Below are positions 43,884-52,603 of a DNA stretch of 64,000 bases, one piece after another. The notes beneath the pieces were generated by a model. That model saw only the letters and a list, made by a program, of their open reading frames with translations, had not been told where the DNA came from and ran no database searches. The position numbers were made by a program, and so were the translations under genes. How positions within the stretch are numbered: position 1 is the first letter of the stretch; every line of letters begins with the position of its first letter. The DNA is from Bacteroidales bacterium (GTDB lineage: Bacteria; Bacteroidota; Bacteroidia; Bacteroidales; UBA4417), in assembly GCA_030654075.1 (NCBI GenBank), contig JAURYB010000084.1:1-64000 (forward strand), read 5' to 3'.

Positions 43884-44813
43884 ATGAAAATGAGTAGGAT
43901 AATCCTCTTCAGTTTGTTAATTCCTTTTTACTCCATGTCACAAGTACCCGTTAAAATAGAAAGCAGCCTGAAAACTGTTGATATTTTATCACACGAAATC
44001 AAAACCGTTTATACCGCGGGCATTCATTTTGAAGCGCCAAACTGGAGTAATGATGGTAGTTTCTTTGTAGTGAACAGCATTGGCAGGCTTTATACTATTC
44101 CCATTGATGGCTCTGTAATGAACCCGTTGAATACAGATTTTGCCGATGAGTGTAACAATGACCATGGAATATCTCCCGATGGTAAATGGCTGGCAATAAG
44201 TCATAATAATAAAAACGATACGATTCAAACAGAGCAGTGGAAAAAATCTGCCATTTATATTCTGCCGATCCAGGGAGGAATTCCCCGGCAGGTTACTCCG
44301 GAATCTCCCTCATTCTGGCATGGATGGAGTCCTGATGGCAAAGAACTGGCATATTGTGCTGAGCGTAACGGGAATTTCGATATTTATACAATCCCTGTGA
44401 GTGGGGGCAGAGAAAAGCAGTTGACTCATGAACCCGGGCTTGATGATGGCCCGGATTATTCTCCTGATGGGAAATATATTTACTTCAATTCTTTTCGCAC
44501 AGGAAGCATGCAGATATGGAGGATGAAAACGGATGGCAGTCAACAGGAACAAATAACTAATGATTTCTATTCCAATTGGTTTGCGCACCCTTCGCCTGAC
44601 GGGAAATGGATTGTTTTTATCAGTTACCTCGTCGACCAGGCAGAAGCTCATCCCTTTGGGAAAGATGTCAAACTTCGCCTGATGTCGGTTGCGGACAGGA
44701 AAATCAGTGATCTCACACCGGTCTTTTTCGGAGGACAGGGAACACTCAATGTGCCGTCGTGGAGTCCTGACAGTAAACAAGTTGCTTTTGTAAGTTATTT
44801 ACAAAACGAATAG
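43884..44813 (+). CDS. TolB-like beta-propeller protein, exported
   Basis: This protein of about 309 residues has a signal peptide (cleavage near Y-S-M-S-Q) and several PD40/TolB-type repeats with the W-S-x-D-G/S-P-D-G-K signature at roughly 45-residue spacing, forming a beta-propeller in the periplasm or at the surface. Such domains bind peptides or glycans or serve as scaffolds; no enzyme motif is visible. A TTG three codons upstream opens the frame, but the ATG at 43884 gives a normal signal peptide. The gene is convergent with the truncated sialate O-acetylesterase remnant. Confidence 0.85.
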   Translation: MKMSRIILFSLLIPFYSMSQVPVKIESSLKTVDILSHEIKTVYTAGIHFEAPNWSNDGSFFVVNSIGRLYTIPIDGSVMNPLNTDFADECNNDHGISPDGKWLAISHNNKNDTIQTEQWKKSAIYILPIQGGIPRQVTPESPSFWHGWSPDGKELAYCAERNGNFDIYTIPVSGGREKQLTHEPGLDDGPDYSPDGKYIYFNSFRTGSMQIWRMKTDGSQQEQITNDFYSNWFAHPSPDGKWIVFISYLVDQAEAHPFGKDVKLRLMSVADRKISDLTPVFFGGQGTLNVPSWSPDSKQVAFVSYLQNE

Positions 44814-44828
44814 CGGAATTTTTATCGG

Positions 44829-45209
44829 TTATTTAGTTTCAATTTCCCAGTTATCGGTGCGGAAGGATGACCCAGGTAATCCTGTGCCATTAAAGAGGGA
44901 TGCTACTGAAGTGTTGAGAAATGCGTACCTCACTGCAACCGGGTGTTTCACTTTTTTGGAAGAAACTACCAGTTTATTTCCCTGTATTTTTACTGTTGCT
45001 GGATAAAACACTTTGTCGGCTCCGGCAATTACGAAATTGTTTTTCGCTGTTTCAGTGATCTTTAACCCGTTGTCAGTAAAACTAAATTCAATACGGATAC
45101 TTTTCTTTTCAAGTTTAAAATCCTTATAAACCGGCCCGGAGAAACTTCCTGCATCCTGATTGTATGTTTTAGTCAGGGCCCATAAGGAAAGTCGCGTGCC
45201 AACATCCAT
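44829..45209 (-). pseudogene. C-terminal remnant of a sialate O-acetylesterase
   Basis: The 126 codons encode only the end of a sialate O-acetylesterase-type protein: D-V-G-T-R-L-S-L-W-A-L, G-P-V-Y-K, F-x-I-A-G, P-A-T-V-K-I-Q-G, H-P-V-A-V-R-Y-A-F and G-L-P-G-S-S-F-R-T-D-N-W. Full proteins have over 450 residues with a catalytic SGNH domain that is absent here. Family-like sequence begins with N-K just before the first ATG, exactly at the stop codon of the upstream gene. The remnant has no signal peptide, so it should be non-functional if made. It is best read as the scar of a deletion or replacement. Confidence 0.8.
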
Positions 45210-45210
45210 C

Positions 45211-46668
45211 TTATTGCAGCGACAATTTCCACGTAATCAGTTTTCCGCCTGTTTCCGCTTTTACGATATACATCCCTTTTGGGTATGCGGAAAGATCAAA
45301 TGTGTATTCCGATTTCGCGCTGGAATGATAAGAATTTACCAGCCTTCCGCTTGATTCCAGAATCGTTATATTCATGTCGTCTGAAGTGCCGGCATTACCG
45401 GTAATCTTAAAAACACCGGATGTTGGATTTGGGAATAGCAGGTAGGAATTTTGAGTGTTTTCCTCAATGGAAACAAACGATGCTGATTGTACAACTTTTA
45501 TCGTTTGCGTTGGAGCACCAATGGCAGAAACCAATATGGTTGCCGTTCGGCTTAATGCTGCTGTATTTTCAAGGTAACTGGCAGATAGTGTTCCGTTCCC
45601 ATTCCCTGAAGGAGTTACCACACACCAACTTGCGTCGCTGCTACATGTCCAGCTTGTATTGGAAATTACATCGAAAGTAGTGCTTCCTGCGGAGACCATT
45701 ACATTTTGATTGGATGGAGTTACTGTTAGTGTTGAAGTAGCCAGCCAGATGGTTGCATTCATAATAAGCTTGCGGTGATTGCCACTGGCATCCGTTATCC
45801 AGCCATCGTAAAGATTATCTCCGGTATCCCCGGAGCCGTCATCACAGGGAGAACTGTCGCCTACCCCTACCACTTTACCATTCCCATAGGTCGCATAAGC
45901 AACCATTGCATCTGTATTTCCAAAAGCAGAACCCGGTCTGTAAACCACTCCTTTAACACTGCTGTTGCTGGTGGGAGTCAGGGTCATTGTAGTGCCGTTA
46001 AACCACTCAGCCTGGGTTACAGTTCCCATTACCCCATTCAGCAAAGGGTCATTTGGAAGAATGGGGATATTGGTGGTAAGGCCTTCCCTAATGTCCTCAT
46101 AATCAAAGGTAATCCCGAAAGGATTTGCCTTTACACTATTAGTACTCATAAAATCATTCCAGATAAACGGCGAATCAGCGCCGTCATTATTCCTGTCAGA
46201 AATATCATGGTCGGAAACCATAAACAAACCTCCTCCATTTTGGACAAACTGCATGAGCGCGGTTTTTTCAGCAGCGGTGAACAAAATATTAGGCTCACAT
46301 ACTACAAAAACTTTATAGTTTGAAAGATCCTGAAGGTTGCTTGCCGTACCATAAGTAATCTTGCCACCGATAGGAAGCGTTTCGACCCAATATCCTTTTT
46401 TTACCAGGTCTATTCCCCAGGATGAAATTCCGCCTTTCCAGTAGCTCTCCAAGGTTGAAGCTGTTACGGTTGATTGATCTGGTGTTGGGTAGCGCTGTGC
46501 ATTCGCTTCACCATTTAAAGTTTGATCGGCATCAATTATCCAATCAGCATTGCTGGCAGTTTCAGCTTTGGTGGCATCGAACAGGATTTTTATCTGGGCC
46601 TGTAGTGAGACAGAGATGAGAAGTAGTGTAGCAGCTACGAGAGTTCTCCTGGAAAAGTTAGTAATCAT
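45211..46668 (-). CDS. Secreted GATase1-like/BACON/T9SS protein
   Basis: This 485-residue protein has a signal peptide (cleavage near L-Q-A-Q). An N-terminal domain of about 280 residues resembles class I glutamine-amidotransferase-like or DUF4350-type folds (V-F-V-V-C-E-P-N, then F-V-Q-N-G-G-G-L-F-M-V-S-D-H-D). A BACON domain lies at about 310-395 and a type IX secretion sorting domain at about 405-485 (L-L-F-P-N-P-T-S-G). It is probably displayed at the cell surface. Catalytic function is not evident; BACON domains may bind carbohydrate. Its stop codon abuts the sialate O-acetylesterase remnant. Confidence 0.85.
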   Translation of the reverse strand: MITNFSRRTLVAATLLLISVSLQAQIKILFDATKAETASNADWIIDADQTLNGEANAQRYPTPDQSTVTASTLESYWKGGISSWGIDLVKKGYWVETLPIGGKITYGTASNLQDLSNYKVFVVCEPNILFTAAEKTALMQFVQNGGGLFMVSDHDISDRNNDGADSPFIWNDFMSTNSVKANPFGITFDYEDIREGLTTNIPILPNDPLLNGVMGTVTQAEWFNGTTMTLTPTSNSSVKGVVYRPGSAFGNTDAMVAYATYGNGKVVGVGDSSPCDDGSGDTGDNLYDGWITDASGNHRKLIMNATIWLATSTLTVTPSNQNVMVSAGSTTFDVISNTSWTCSSDASWCVVTPSGNGNGTLSASYLENTAALSRTATILVSAIGAPTQTIKVVQSASFVSIEENTQNSYLLFPNPTSGVFKITGNAGTSDDMNITILESSGRLVNSYHSSAKSEYTFDLSAYPKGMYIVKAETGGKLITWKLSLQ

Positions 46669-46804
46669 GAAAATGGGTTTGAAATAAAAATGAGAGCTTT
46701 GGATTTTTAAAATCGGAATTATGAACTTAGATTCAGCCCCAAGAACAGGGCGGCAAAGATACCATTTTAAAGAACTCTAATCTCAATATATTGAAATAAT
46801 TACT

Positions 46805-46837
46805 TTTGTATTAACTCAGTTATCCTTTGTAAATTTG
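46805..46837 (+). promoter_or_regulatory. Promoter of the DUF421 gene
   Basis: TTTG (46805-46808) and TAAATTTG (46830-46837, TAnnTTTG) are 21 bp apart, and the ATG is 51 bp downstream. Confidence 0.6.
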
Positions 46838-46887
46838 TAGAATTGCAGGCAGCCTATTGGTAAATCTCCCTTAAAAATTTATTGTTA

Positions 46888-47415
46888 ATGATCGATCTTC
46901 TTTCCAATAACTATATTCGGATCATAGGCAGCACGCTTGCTGTATATCTTTTTATAGTAATAGCAATCCGTCTGTTTGGCAAAAAGGAACTGGCGCAACT
47001 TTCAGTCGTTGACCTGGTTTTCATTCTGCTTATCAGCAATGCTGTGCAAAACGCCATGGTAGGACCGGATTCAACACTCCTGGGAGGATTGGCAGCTGCC
47101 ACTACTTTGTTCATTGTTAATTATATCCTGAAATATCTGCAATACCGTTTTCCGAAGTTTGGAAAAGTAGTTCAGGGCGATGCCACTATGCTGGTTTACC
47201 AGGGAAAAATTATTGAATCACATATGAAGAAAGCCAAAATCAGCATTGAAGAACTTATGGAAGCGGTACGTGAACATGGTGTGAAATCATTAAAAGAAGT
47301 TGACCTGGCAATTATGGAAGTAGATGGAAGCATCAGTGTATTATCTGATAATTATCAGAAGAAGACAGTGAAAAAGCGAAAAGCGCATAAAGTACTTACG
47401 CAGCAGGGAGTATAG
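46888..47415 (+). CDS. DUF421/YetF-family membrane protein
   Basis: This protein of about 175 residues has three N-terminal hydrophobic helices (about 10-28, 37-57 and 61-80) followed by a cytosolic domain with the V-V-Q-G-D-A-T-M-L-V-Y-Q-G-K and E-E-L-M-E-A-V-R-E-H-G motifs of DUF421 (YetF) proteins. The family is widespread, and some members affect spore or envelope properties in Bacillus; the role here is unknown. A TTG two codons upstream also opens the frame, but ATG 46888 is preferred. It stands alone with its own promoter. Confidence 0.88.
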   Translation: MIDLLSNNYIRIIGSTLAVYLFIVIAIRLFGKKELAQLSVVDLVFILLISNAVQNAMVGPDSTLLGGLAAATTLFIVNYILKYLQYRFPKFGKVVQGDATMLVYQGKIIESHMKKAKISIEELMEAVREHGVKSLKEVDLAIMEVDGSISVLSDNYQKKTVKKRKAHKVLTQQGV

Positions 47416-47620
47416 TATACGGTAGTAAGGAGTATTTTGATATCTCAACTTTTTAACTTTTATCCTGGTAGTGAGGTACTGAGTTATCCGGCATACAACC
47501 TATAGTTGAGTGGCGGTGCTTACCAACAACATAATTACGCTGTTTTTTGAAATACGAACAAGTATTAAATTAGTGAGGTATTGGTCTATGGAGAGGATAA
47601 AAATGTGTTTCTTTATCAGC

Positions 47621-47655
47621 AAAAAAGCTTGTTCTATTTAAAAACAAGCTTTTTT
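47621..47655. terminator. Bidirectional intrinsic terminator
   Basis: Perfect 13-bp arms, AAAAAAGCTTGTT (47621-47633) and AACAAGCTTTTTT (47643-47655), enclose a 9-nt loop. A runs and T runs on both sides serve either strand. It lies 30 bp past the stop of the leftward T9SS gene and 205 bp after DUF421. Confidence 0.85.
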
Positions 47656-47684
47656 GTATTTCGGAGCAGGATGTTGTCGTTTAC

Positions 47685-48689
47685 TTATCGTATAATTAAT
47701 TTTGATGTTGTCGTTTTATTATCTGCGACAACTTTCAAAATATATACACCGGAATTCAACTTTTTAACATCAATTTTGTTTGAAGAAGTATTTTGGTTCA
47801 AAACGCTTTTCCCAACCAGGTCAAATATTTCAATTTGTTTTTCTGAGTTAACAGGAGCGTTAATGTTCAAACTACCATCCGTAATAGGATTTGGATAAAA
47901 TCCAATTTGTTTCTTAGCGTAATCATTTAAACTTGTTGTAACATCAGTTGTTAGATCCCAGTTTGTTTTAACCCTCAATCCATCAACTGTAATCCCCTGG
48001 CCAGCCTCAAACTGACGAAATGCAATACCCATAATTCTAATATCGGGGCCTAAGACAATAGGAGTAGTTGTAGTCAGCGTTGCAGTTAACGGTCCATATA
48101 ATGGAGTTGCGGGTTCGTTAGTAAAATCGTCGCCCGATTTAAATACATATAAACTAACTTTATCATTTTCTGTCCCAGATACTATCGTATATTTTACTAC
48201 AAACAAGTAGGTCTCACCGAAATTAAGCAGTTTAGTAAGTGAACTATCCTGGCAGTTACTGGCATTAAAAGAAAGGCCCACCACCATCTTTCCCGTGTAA
48301 GGTCTTATAAATGTTCTTGCCCTAAATGCAGTACTTGCATTAGGATCAAAATAATGGAAAAAATAACTACCTATGCCGGTGTTTGCAGCAGCATTTACTA
48401 AAAATGAAGTGTAAACCGAACCCGATGTTTGCTCTGTAAATTGTGTATTAACATCCTGCCCTGTAGCTAAAATTCCAGCAGAAAGTCCAATATCTGAGCC
48501 AACATAACCGGAAAATGCTAAACCTGAGGTGGTAACTGCAACCGGAGCTGCTGTGCCACTATGTGCTAACCAACCATGTTCTGTTAACAAATCACCAGCA
48601 AGGTAATTAAAATCTTCAATTAACAGAGGGGTTTGTGCGAATGCAAAACTGCTTACAAATAATAAGAGTATTAAATATGTCTTTTTCAT
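47685..48689 (-). CDS. Secreted T9SS cargo protein of unknown function
   Basis: This 334-residue protein has a signal peptide (cleavage near S-F-A-F-A-Q). A beta-rich N-terminal domain (about 20-245) resembles the LamG/jellyroll-like regions of Bacteroidota surface proteins. A type IX secretion sorting domain at about 255-334 has G-F-Y-P-N-P-I-T-D-G-S-L and ends K-L-I-I-R. No catalytic motif is visible. It is read leftward after the peptide locus, 147 bp past the SGNH lipoprotein stop, and ends at a bidirectional terminator. It may be a passenger at the end of that operon or a separate gene. Confidence 0.82.
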   Translation of the reverse strand: MKKTYLILLLFVSSFAFAQTPLLIEDFNYLAGDLLTEHGWLAHSGTAAPVAVTTSGLAFSGYVGSDIGLSAGILATGQDVNTQFTEQTSGSVYTSFLVNAAANTGIGSYFFHYFDPNASTAFRARTFIRPYTGKMVVGLSFNASNCQDSSLTKLLNFGETYLFVVKYTIVSGTENDKVSLYVFKSGDDFTNEPATPLYGPLTATLTTTTPIVLGPDIRIMGIAFRQFEAGQGITVDGLRVKTNWDLTTDVTTSLNDYAKKQIGFYPNPITDGSLNINAPVNSEKQIEIFDLVGKSVLNQNTSSNKIDVKKLNSGVYILKVVADNKTTTSKLIIR

Positions 48690-48835
48690 CTTGTTGAGGT
48701 TTTTGAATGAATGTGATTAGATTTTTTATGATAATACAAGCATTTGCTTCATAAATCTGAAGCACTTCAAGTTTTCTTCATTGTATTTATTTTACCATAA
48801 TAAGGTCTCCTTTCTTTTCTGATTTTATATTTATT

Positions 48836-49594
48836 TTATGGGTTCTGTATTATATAATCGTAAACTGCTTTTCGTATTCCCACCACATTCTCTGTGCTCA
48901 TGCCGCTTGGGATATATTTGTTTTCTACAGGGTTTTTCTTAAGAAGTGAAAAATAAAAAACACAAGCCGCAGTATAAGTTCCTGACAATGTAGGATGCTT
49001 GTTGTCCGAAATATAAAGTTCAATCTGCGGATAAGTTTTTTGAATATACTCCCTGACTTTACCCACAGGAGCAACCATAGCATTAAGTTGTCGGCCAACT
49101 AACTGGTAGGAAGCAGCCAGACTATCCATGTCGGATGGATTATCTTTATCTGGCCAGGTCATATAAAGTACTGTTTTAGCATTTACCTTCTTTATTTCAG
49201 CATCCAGGTATCTAGCGTATTCTGAAAACAATTCAGGATTATTAATGGGGCGGGTACTTTGTTCCTGTAAAACGACAGTATTCCAGTTTTCACTTTTTAT
49301 TTTAGTTATTGTTAACGGATCTGCGTAATGAGCTTCCAGTGTATAGGCCCCCACAGCTATTTTCCGGATAACATAGTTTATGGAATCTGATGATGAATCA
49401 GCTTTTAACATTTGTTGAAGATGATAATCTACACCATCGTTGTAATAGGTATAGCTGTTGCCTACAAAGAGAACTTTATAGTCTGTTTTTTCAAAAACAG
49501 GCGGAATTACCGGAGATGGAACAGGATCTTTTTTGCAGGCCGAAAGACTTTGAACTGCAATAAGAAGAACTAAAAGGATTTTAAAGGATTTCAT
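48836..49594 (-). CDS. SGNH-hydrolase-like lipoprotein (DUF4886-type)
   Basis: This 252-residue lipoprotein has Cys20 in L-S-A-C followed by K-K-D. The SGNH-type block begins V-L-F-V-G-N-S-Y-T, with S47 the likely nucleophile, and a late D-N-K-H-P-T-L-S-G motif supplies the Asp and His. It resembles DUF4886 and SGNH/GDSL esterases, which hydrolyse esters in various substrates. It is probably in the outer membrane or periplasm. It is the last gene of the tight seven-gene run (12 bp after the DAACS symporter), suggesting it removes an acyl group from the locus substrate. The substrate is unknown. Confidence 0.82.
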   Translation of the reverse strand: MKSFKILLVLLIAVQSLSACKKDPVPSPVIPPVFEKTDYKVLFVGNSYTYYNDGVDYHLQQMLKADSSSDSINYVIRKIAVGAYTLEAHYADPLTITKIKSENWNTVVLQEQSTRPINNPELFSEYARYLDAEIKKVNAKTVLYMTWPDKDNPSDMDSLAASYQLVGRQLNAMVAPVGKVREYIQKTYPQIELYISDNKHPTLSGTYTAACVFYFSLLKKNPVENKYIPSGMSTENVVGIRKAVYDYIIQNP

Positions 49595-49606
49595 AAAAAT
49601 TTAATA

Positions 49607-50899
49607 TTAAGTTTTCTTCAAAAAAGAAAATCTGAAGCGATATTTTTTGCTGATACCTGTGGTTAATACACTAGCTTTTTCCATATCAATTTCGTTTTCT
49701 GATTTAGCAACAACAATGGTAGCAACAGCATTGCCAATGATATTGGTTATGGCTCTTCCTTCGCTCATAAAACGGTCGATGCCCAAAATCAAAGCTATTG
49801 CTGCCACAGGTATACCTCCGGATAACGGTAATACTGCCGCCAACGTAATAAATCCACTCCCGGTAACTCCGGCTGCGCCTTTGGATGTAAGCAATAAAAC
49901 CAGCAGTAAAGTTACCTGGTGCGATACATCCATATGGGTATTTGTTGCCTGTGCCAGGAACACAGCGGCCATTGTAAGATAAATTGATGTGCCGTCTAAA
50001 TTGAAAGAATAGCCTGTGGGAACTACCAGGCCAACAACGGATTCAGAACAACCGGCATTCTCCATTTTCTTCATTAAAGACGGTAAGGCTGCTTCGGAAG
50101 AGGAGGTTCCCAAAACAATCAGCAATTCTTCCTTAATGTATTTCAACAATTGGAAAAGGCTAAACCCGCTGAATTTCAAAATACCTCCCAGAATGAATAG
50201 AATGAATATGATGCAGGTTATGTAAAAGGAAATCATCAATTGGCCCAGTGAAGCCAGTGAGTTCAGTCCATATTTCCCAATAGTAAAACTCATAGCTCCT
50301 AAAGCCCCGAGAGGTGCTACCCTCATAATGATTTTTATGACCGCAAAAAGAGCTGTTTCAAAAGACTTTATTACATTAAAAAGCGGCTTTGCTTTATCCC
50401 CGATTTTTGACAGAGCAAATCCGAAAAGGACTGAAAAAAACAATATCTGTAGTAAATCACCATTCGACAAAGCATTGATGATATTTTCGGGGATGATATG
50501 CATGAAAAATTCCTGTATAGTATAGCTTTTGCTTTGCGTAAGGTAAGTTTGCACCGATTTGATATCAAGGGTTGAGGGATCAACATTCATCCCTACGCCG
50601 GGTTTCAGGATATTAATCACAAACAACCCGATTATCAAAGCAAGAGTTGATACTATCTCAAAATAAATGAGTGCCTTTACACCTACCCTGCCAACTTTTT
50701 TTGTGTCCTGCATTCCGGCAATACCTGTAACTATGGTACAAAATATTACCGGGCCAATCATCATTTTTACCAGCTTGATAAACCCATCACCTAAGGGTTT
50801 TAACTGGACGGCAAACGAGGGATACAGGTAGCCAAGCAATATGCCAAAGACAATTGCAATAATAACCTGAACGTAAAGCCCTTTAAATACTTTCAGCAT
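49607..50899 (-). CDS. DAACS-family dicarboxylate/amino-acid:cation symporter
   Basis: This 430-residue inner-membrane protein is a glutamate/aspartate or C4-dicarboxylate transporter of the DctA/GltP family. It has about eight helices, the F-N-L-D-G-T-S-I-Y motif near residue 300 and the [12 protein letters not shown] hairpin region near residue 345. It lies 3 bp after the second susD and 12 bp before the SGNH lipoprotein, so it is part of the same operon as the peptidases. It probably takes up an acidic amino acid or dicarboxylate released in the periplasm. The exact substrate is not predictable. Confidence 0.93.
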   Translation of the reverse strand: MLKVFKGLYVQVIIAIVFGILLGYLYPSFAVQLKPLGDGFIKLVKMMIGPVIFCTIVTGIAGMQDTKKVGRVGVKALIYFEIVSTLALIIGLFVINILKPGVGMNVDPSTLDIKSVQTYLTQSKSYTIQEFFMHIIPENIINALSNGDLLQILFFSVLFGFALSKIGDKAKPLFNVIKSFETALFAVIKIIMRVAPLGALGAMSFTIGKYGLNSLASLGQLMISFYITCIIFILFILGGILKFSGFSLFQLLKYIKEELLIVLGTSSSEAALPSLMKKMENAGCSESVVGLVVPTGYSFNLDGTSIYLTMAAVFLAQATNTHMDVSHQVTLLLVLLLTSKGAAGVTGSGFITLAAVLPLSGGIPVAAIALILGIDRFMSEGRAITNIIGNAVATIVVAKSENEIDMEKASVLTTGISKKYRFRFSFLKKT

Positions 50900-50902
50900 A
50901 AC

Positions 50903-52585
50903 TTATTCATTATAACCTGGATTCTGAATCATTTTACGCCCTGTATTTGCATCAATTACAGATTGCGGTATTGGGAATAAGGCTGGTGCATTGGCAATGG
51001 TTGGTCCTGCAAAATCATTATATAACTGAACTCTTTCAACCAGTTTACCTGTGCGGATAAGAGCGTACCGGCGGTGTTCCTCGGTTATTAATTCCCGTGA
51101 GCGTTCATCCAGAATATAATCAATAGTAACATCAGCGGCTGTAATCGGAGTAGCATGCGACCGTTCTCTCACTTTATTAATCCAGGTTGCAGCATCGCCA
51201 GGTCTTCCCTGCAGGAATAACGCTTCAGCAAGAACCAGGTATGTGTCGGACAAGCGTAAGTATATGATACTATTGTATTGATCCGAACTGCTTGCCTGGG
51301 CCGGCAGTGGATTTACCCATTCCCATTTACGTGTGGAAGGCCAGAGATAATGATCCAGGTCATACTTCCCTTCGGTTATTGTATGTGCGGTGGTGGTTGT
51401 GCGTACTGTTTTTAAAACACCCGCTGCATCAGGCATAACAAGAGTTTTCTTGATGGCATATTCTGAGAACCGGTCATCTGTAGCCTCGTACCACGAAAGC
51501 GCTGGTGCTGTGATAGAATATCTTCCTGCACCTTTTCCGCCGTTGTTGGTATGAAACACATCGAGATTCAGATTCTTAATAACAGCATCTTTGCTGTAAT
51601 AGGTTTGCCACATATTACGCATATAACTGGCAGGCTGTGAGCCATACGAAACTTTTTCGGGCTCTACATTTAAAAGGATAAATAGAACCTCTTTGTTACC
51701 ATCTTTATAAAAAGGATTAGCAAATACATCCATAAAAGCGACTCCAGGCTTACTGGCATTTATTCCAAAACGCTGAGTCATTAATTGAAAATCAACCCCT
51801 TCGCACAATAAACGTGCTGTGGTTTCAGCTTTAATATATTCACCCATAGCCAGATATGTTTCGGCTAAATAATGGCTGGCAAATGCCCCACTTACTACCG
51901 CCTGGTTTGCATCACGCATGGGTAAATGATCAACGCCGAACTGTAAATCAAGCACCATTTGTGCCCTGATTTCTGCAACTGGTGTTCTTTCCCAATCGTT
52001 CCTGTATGTTTCTCCGTTAACTTCAAGCAAACTAAGAGGAACATCGCCCCAGGTATAGGTTAAGTGGCGGTAAGCCCAGGCGCGTATTACTCTGGCCTGT
52101 GCAATGATGTAATTCTTTTTTTGTTCATTGTTTTCCGCATTTACACCTTTCCAGTTTACATCCACGTTTTCGGCACGGGCTATAACCATATTACAGGAAT
52201 TTACTATCAGATACAACCATTCAAAGTCATTTTTAAATACAGCCATTTCCGTATTAATATTGGTAGGCCAGTTGAGAAAAATTTCTTCACCAACTCCGTT
52301 ATTCATAAAGCCATTGTCAACACCGAGATTCCAGATTGAACAGCGGGTAAATGGGATACCGCCAGTGGCAGGATCATCACCTGGTGAATAGGTACGGCCC
52401 TTTTCTCCTCTTACCCATGCATAAATACCATTCATCATATTCACGAAACCATCATAATCCTGAAACAAATTTTCAGCATAGATTTTATCTTTCGGTTTTT
52501 CGCGAAGAAATTCATCTTTATTGCATCCCTGGAATCCTATGGTTACAAGAAAGATTACCAGAACTGTATATTTTATATTTTTCAT
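50903..52585 (-). CDS. SusD/RagB-family lipoprotein of the peptide locus
   Basis: This 560-residue lipoprotein has lipobox Cys21 followed by N-K-D-E-F, the surface-export pattern. It has the SusD layout with Y-L-R-L-S-D-T-Y-L-V-L-A-E-A-L near residue 445, a late D-E-R-S-R-E-L motif and C-terminal F-P-I-P-Q-S-V-I-D-A-N. It should close the SusC-like channel 18 bp upstream. The neighbours are peptidases and carboxylate transporters, not glycosidases, so the ligand may be a peptide or amide. No carbohydrate enzyme is in the operon. Confidence 0.93.
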   Translation of the reverse strand: MKNIKYTVLVIFLVTIGFQGCNKDEFLREKPKDKIYAENLFQDYDGFVNMMNGIYAWVRGEKGRTYSPGDDPATGGIPFTRCSIWNLGVDNGFMNNGVGEEIFLNWPTNINTEMAVFKNDFEWLYLIVNSCNMVIARAENVDVNWKGVNAENNEQKKNYIIAQARVIRAWAYRHLTYTWGDVPLSLLEVNGETYRNDWERTPVAEIRAQMVLDLQFGVDHLPMRDANQAVVSGAFASHYLAETYLAMGEYIKAETTARLLCEGVDFQLMTQRFGINASKPGVAFMDVFANPFYKDGNKEVLFILLNVEPEKVSYGSQPASYMRNMWQTYYSKDAVIKNLNLDVFHTNNGGKGAGRYSITAPALSWYEATDDRFSEYAIKKTLVMPDAAGVLKTVRTTTTAHTITEGKYDLDHYLWPSTRKWEWVNPLPAQASSSDQYNSIIYLRLSDTYLVLAEALFLQGRPGDAATWINKVRERSHATPITAADVTIDYILDERSRELITEEHRRYALIRTGKLVERVQLYNDFAGPTIANAPALFPIPQSVIDANTGRKMIQNPGYNE

Positions 52586-52603
52586 GATTGTTGCTTTTTT
52601 AGA

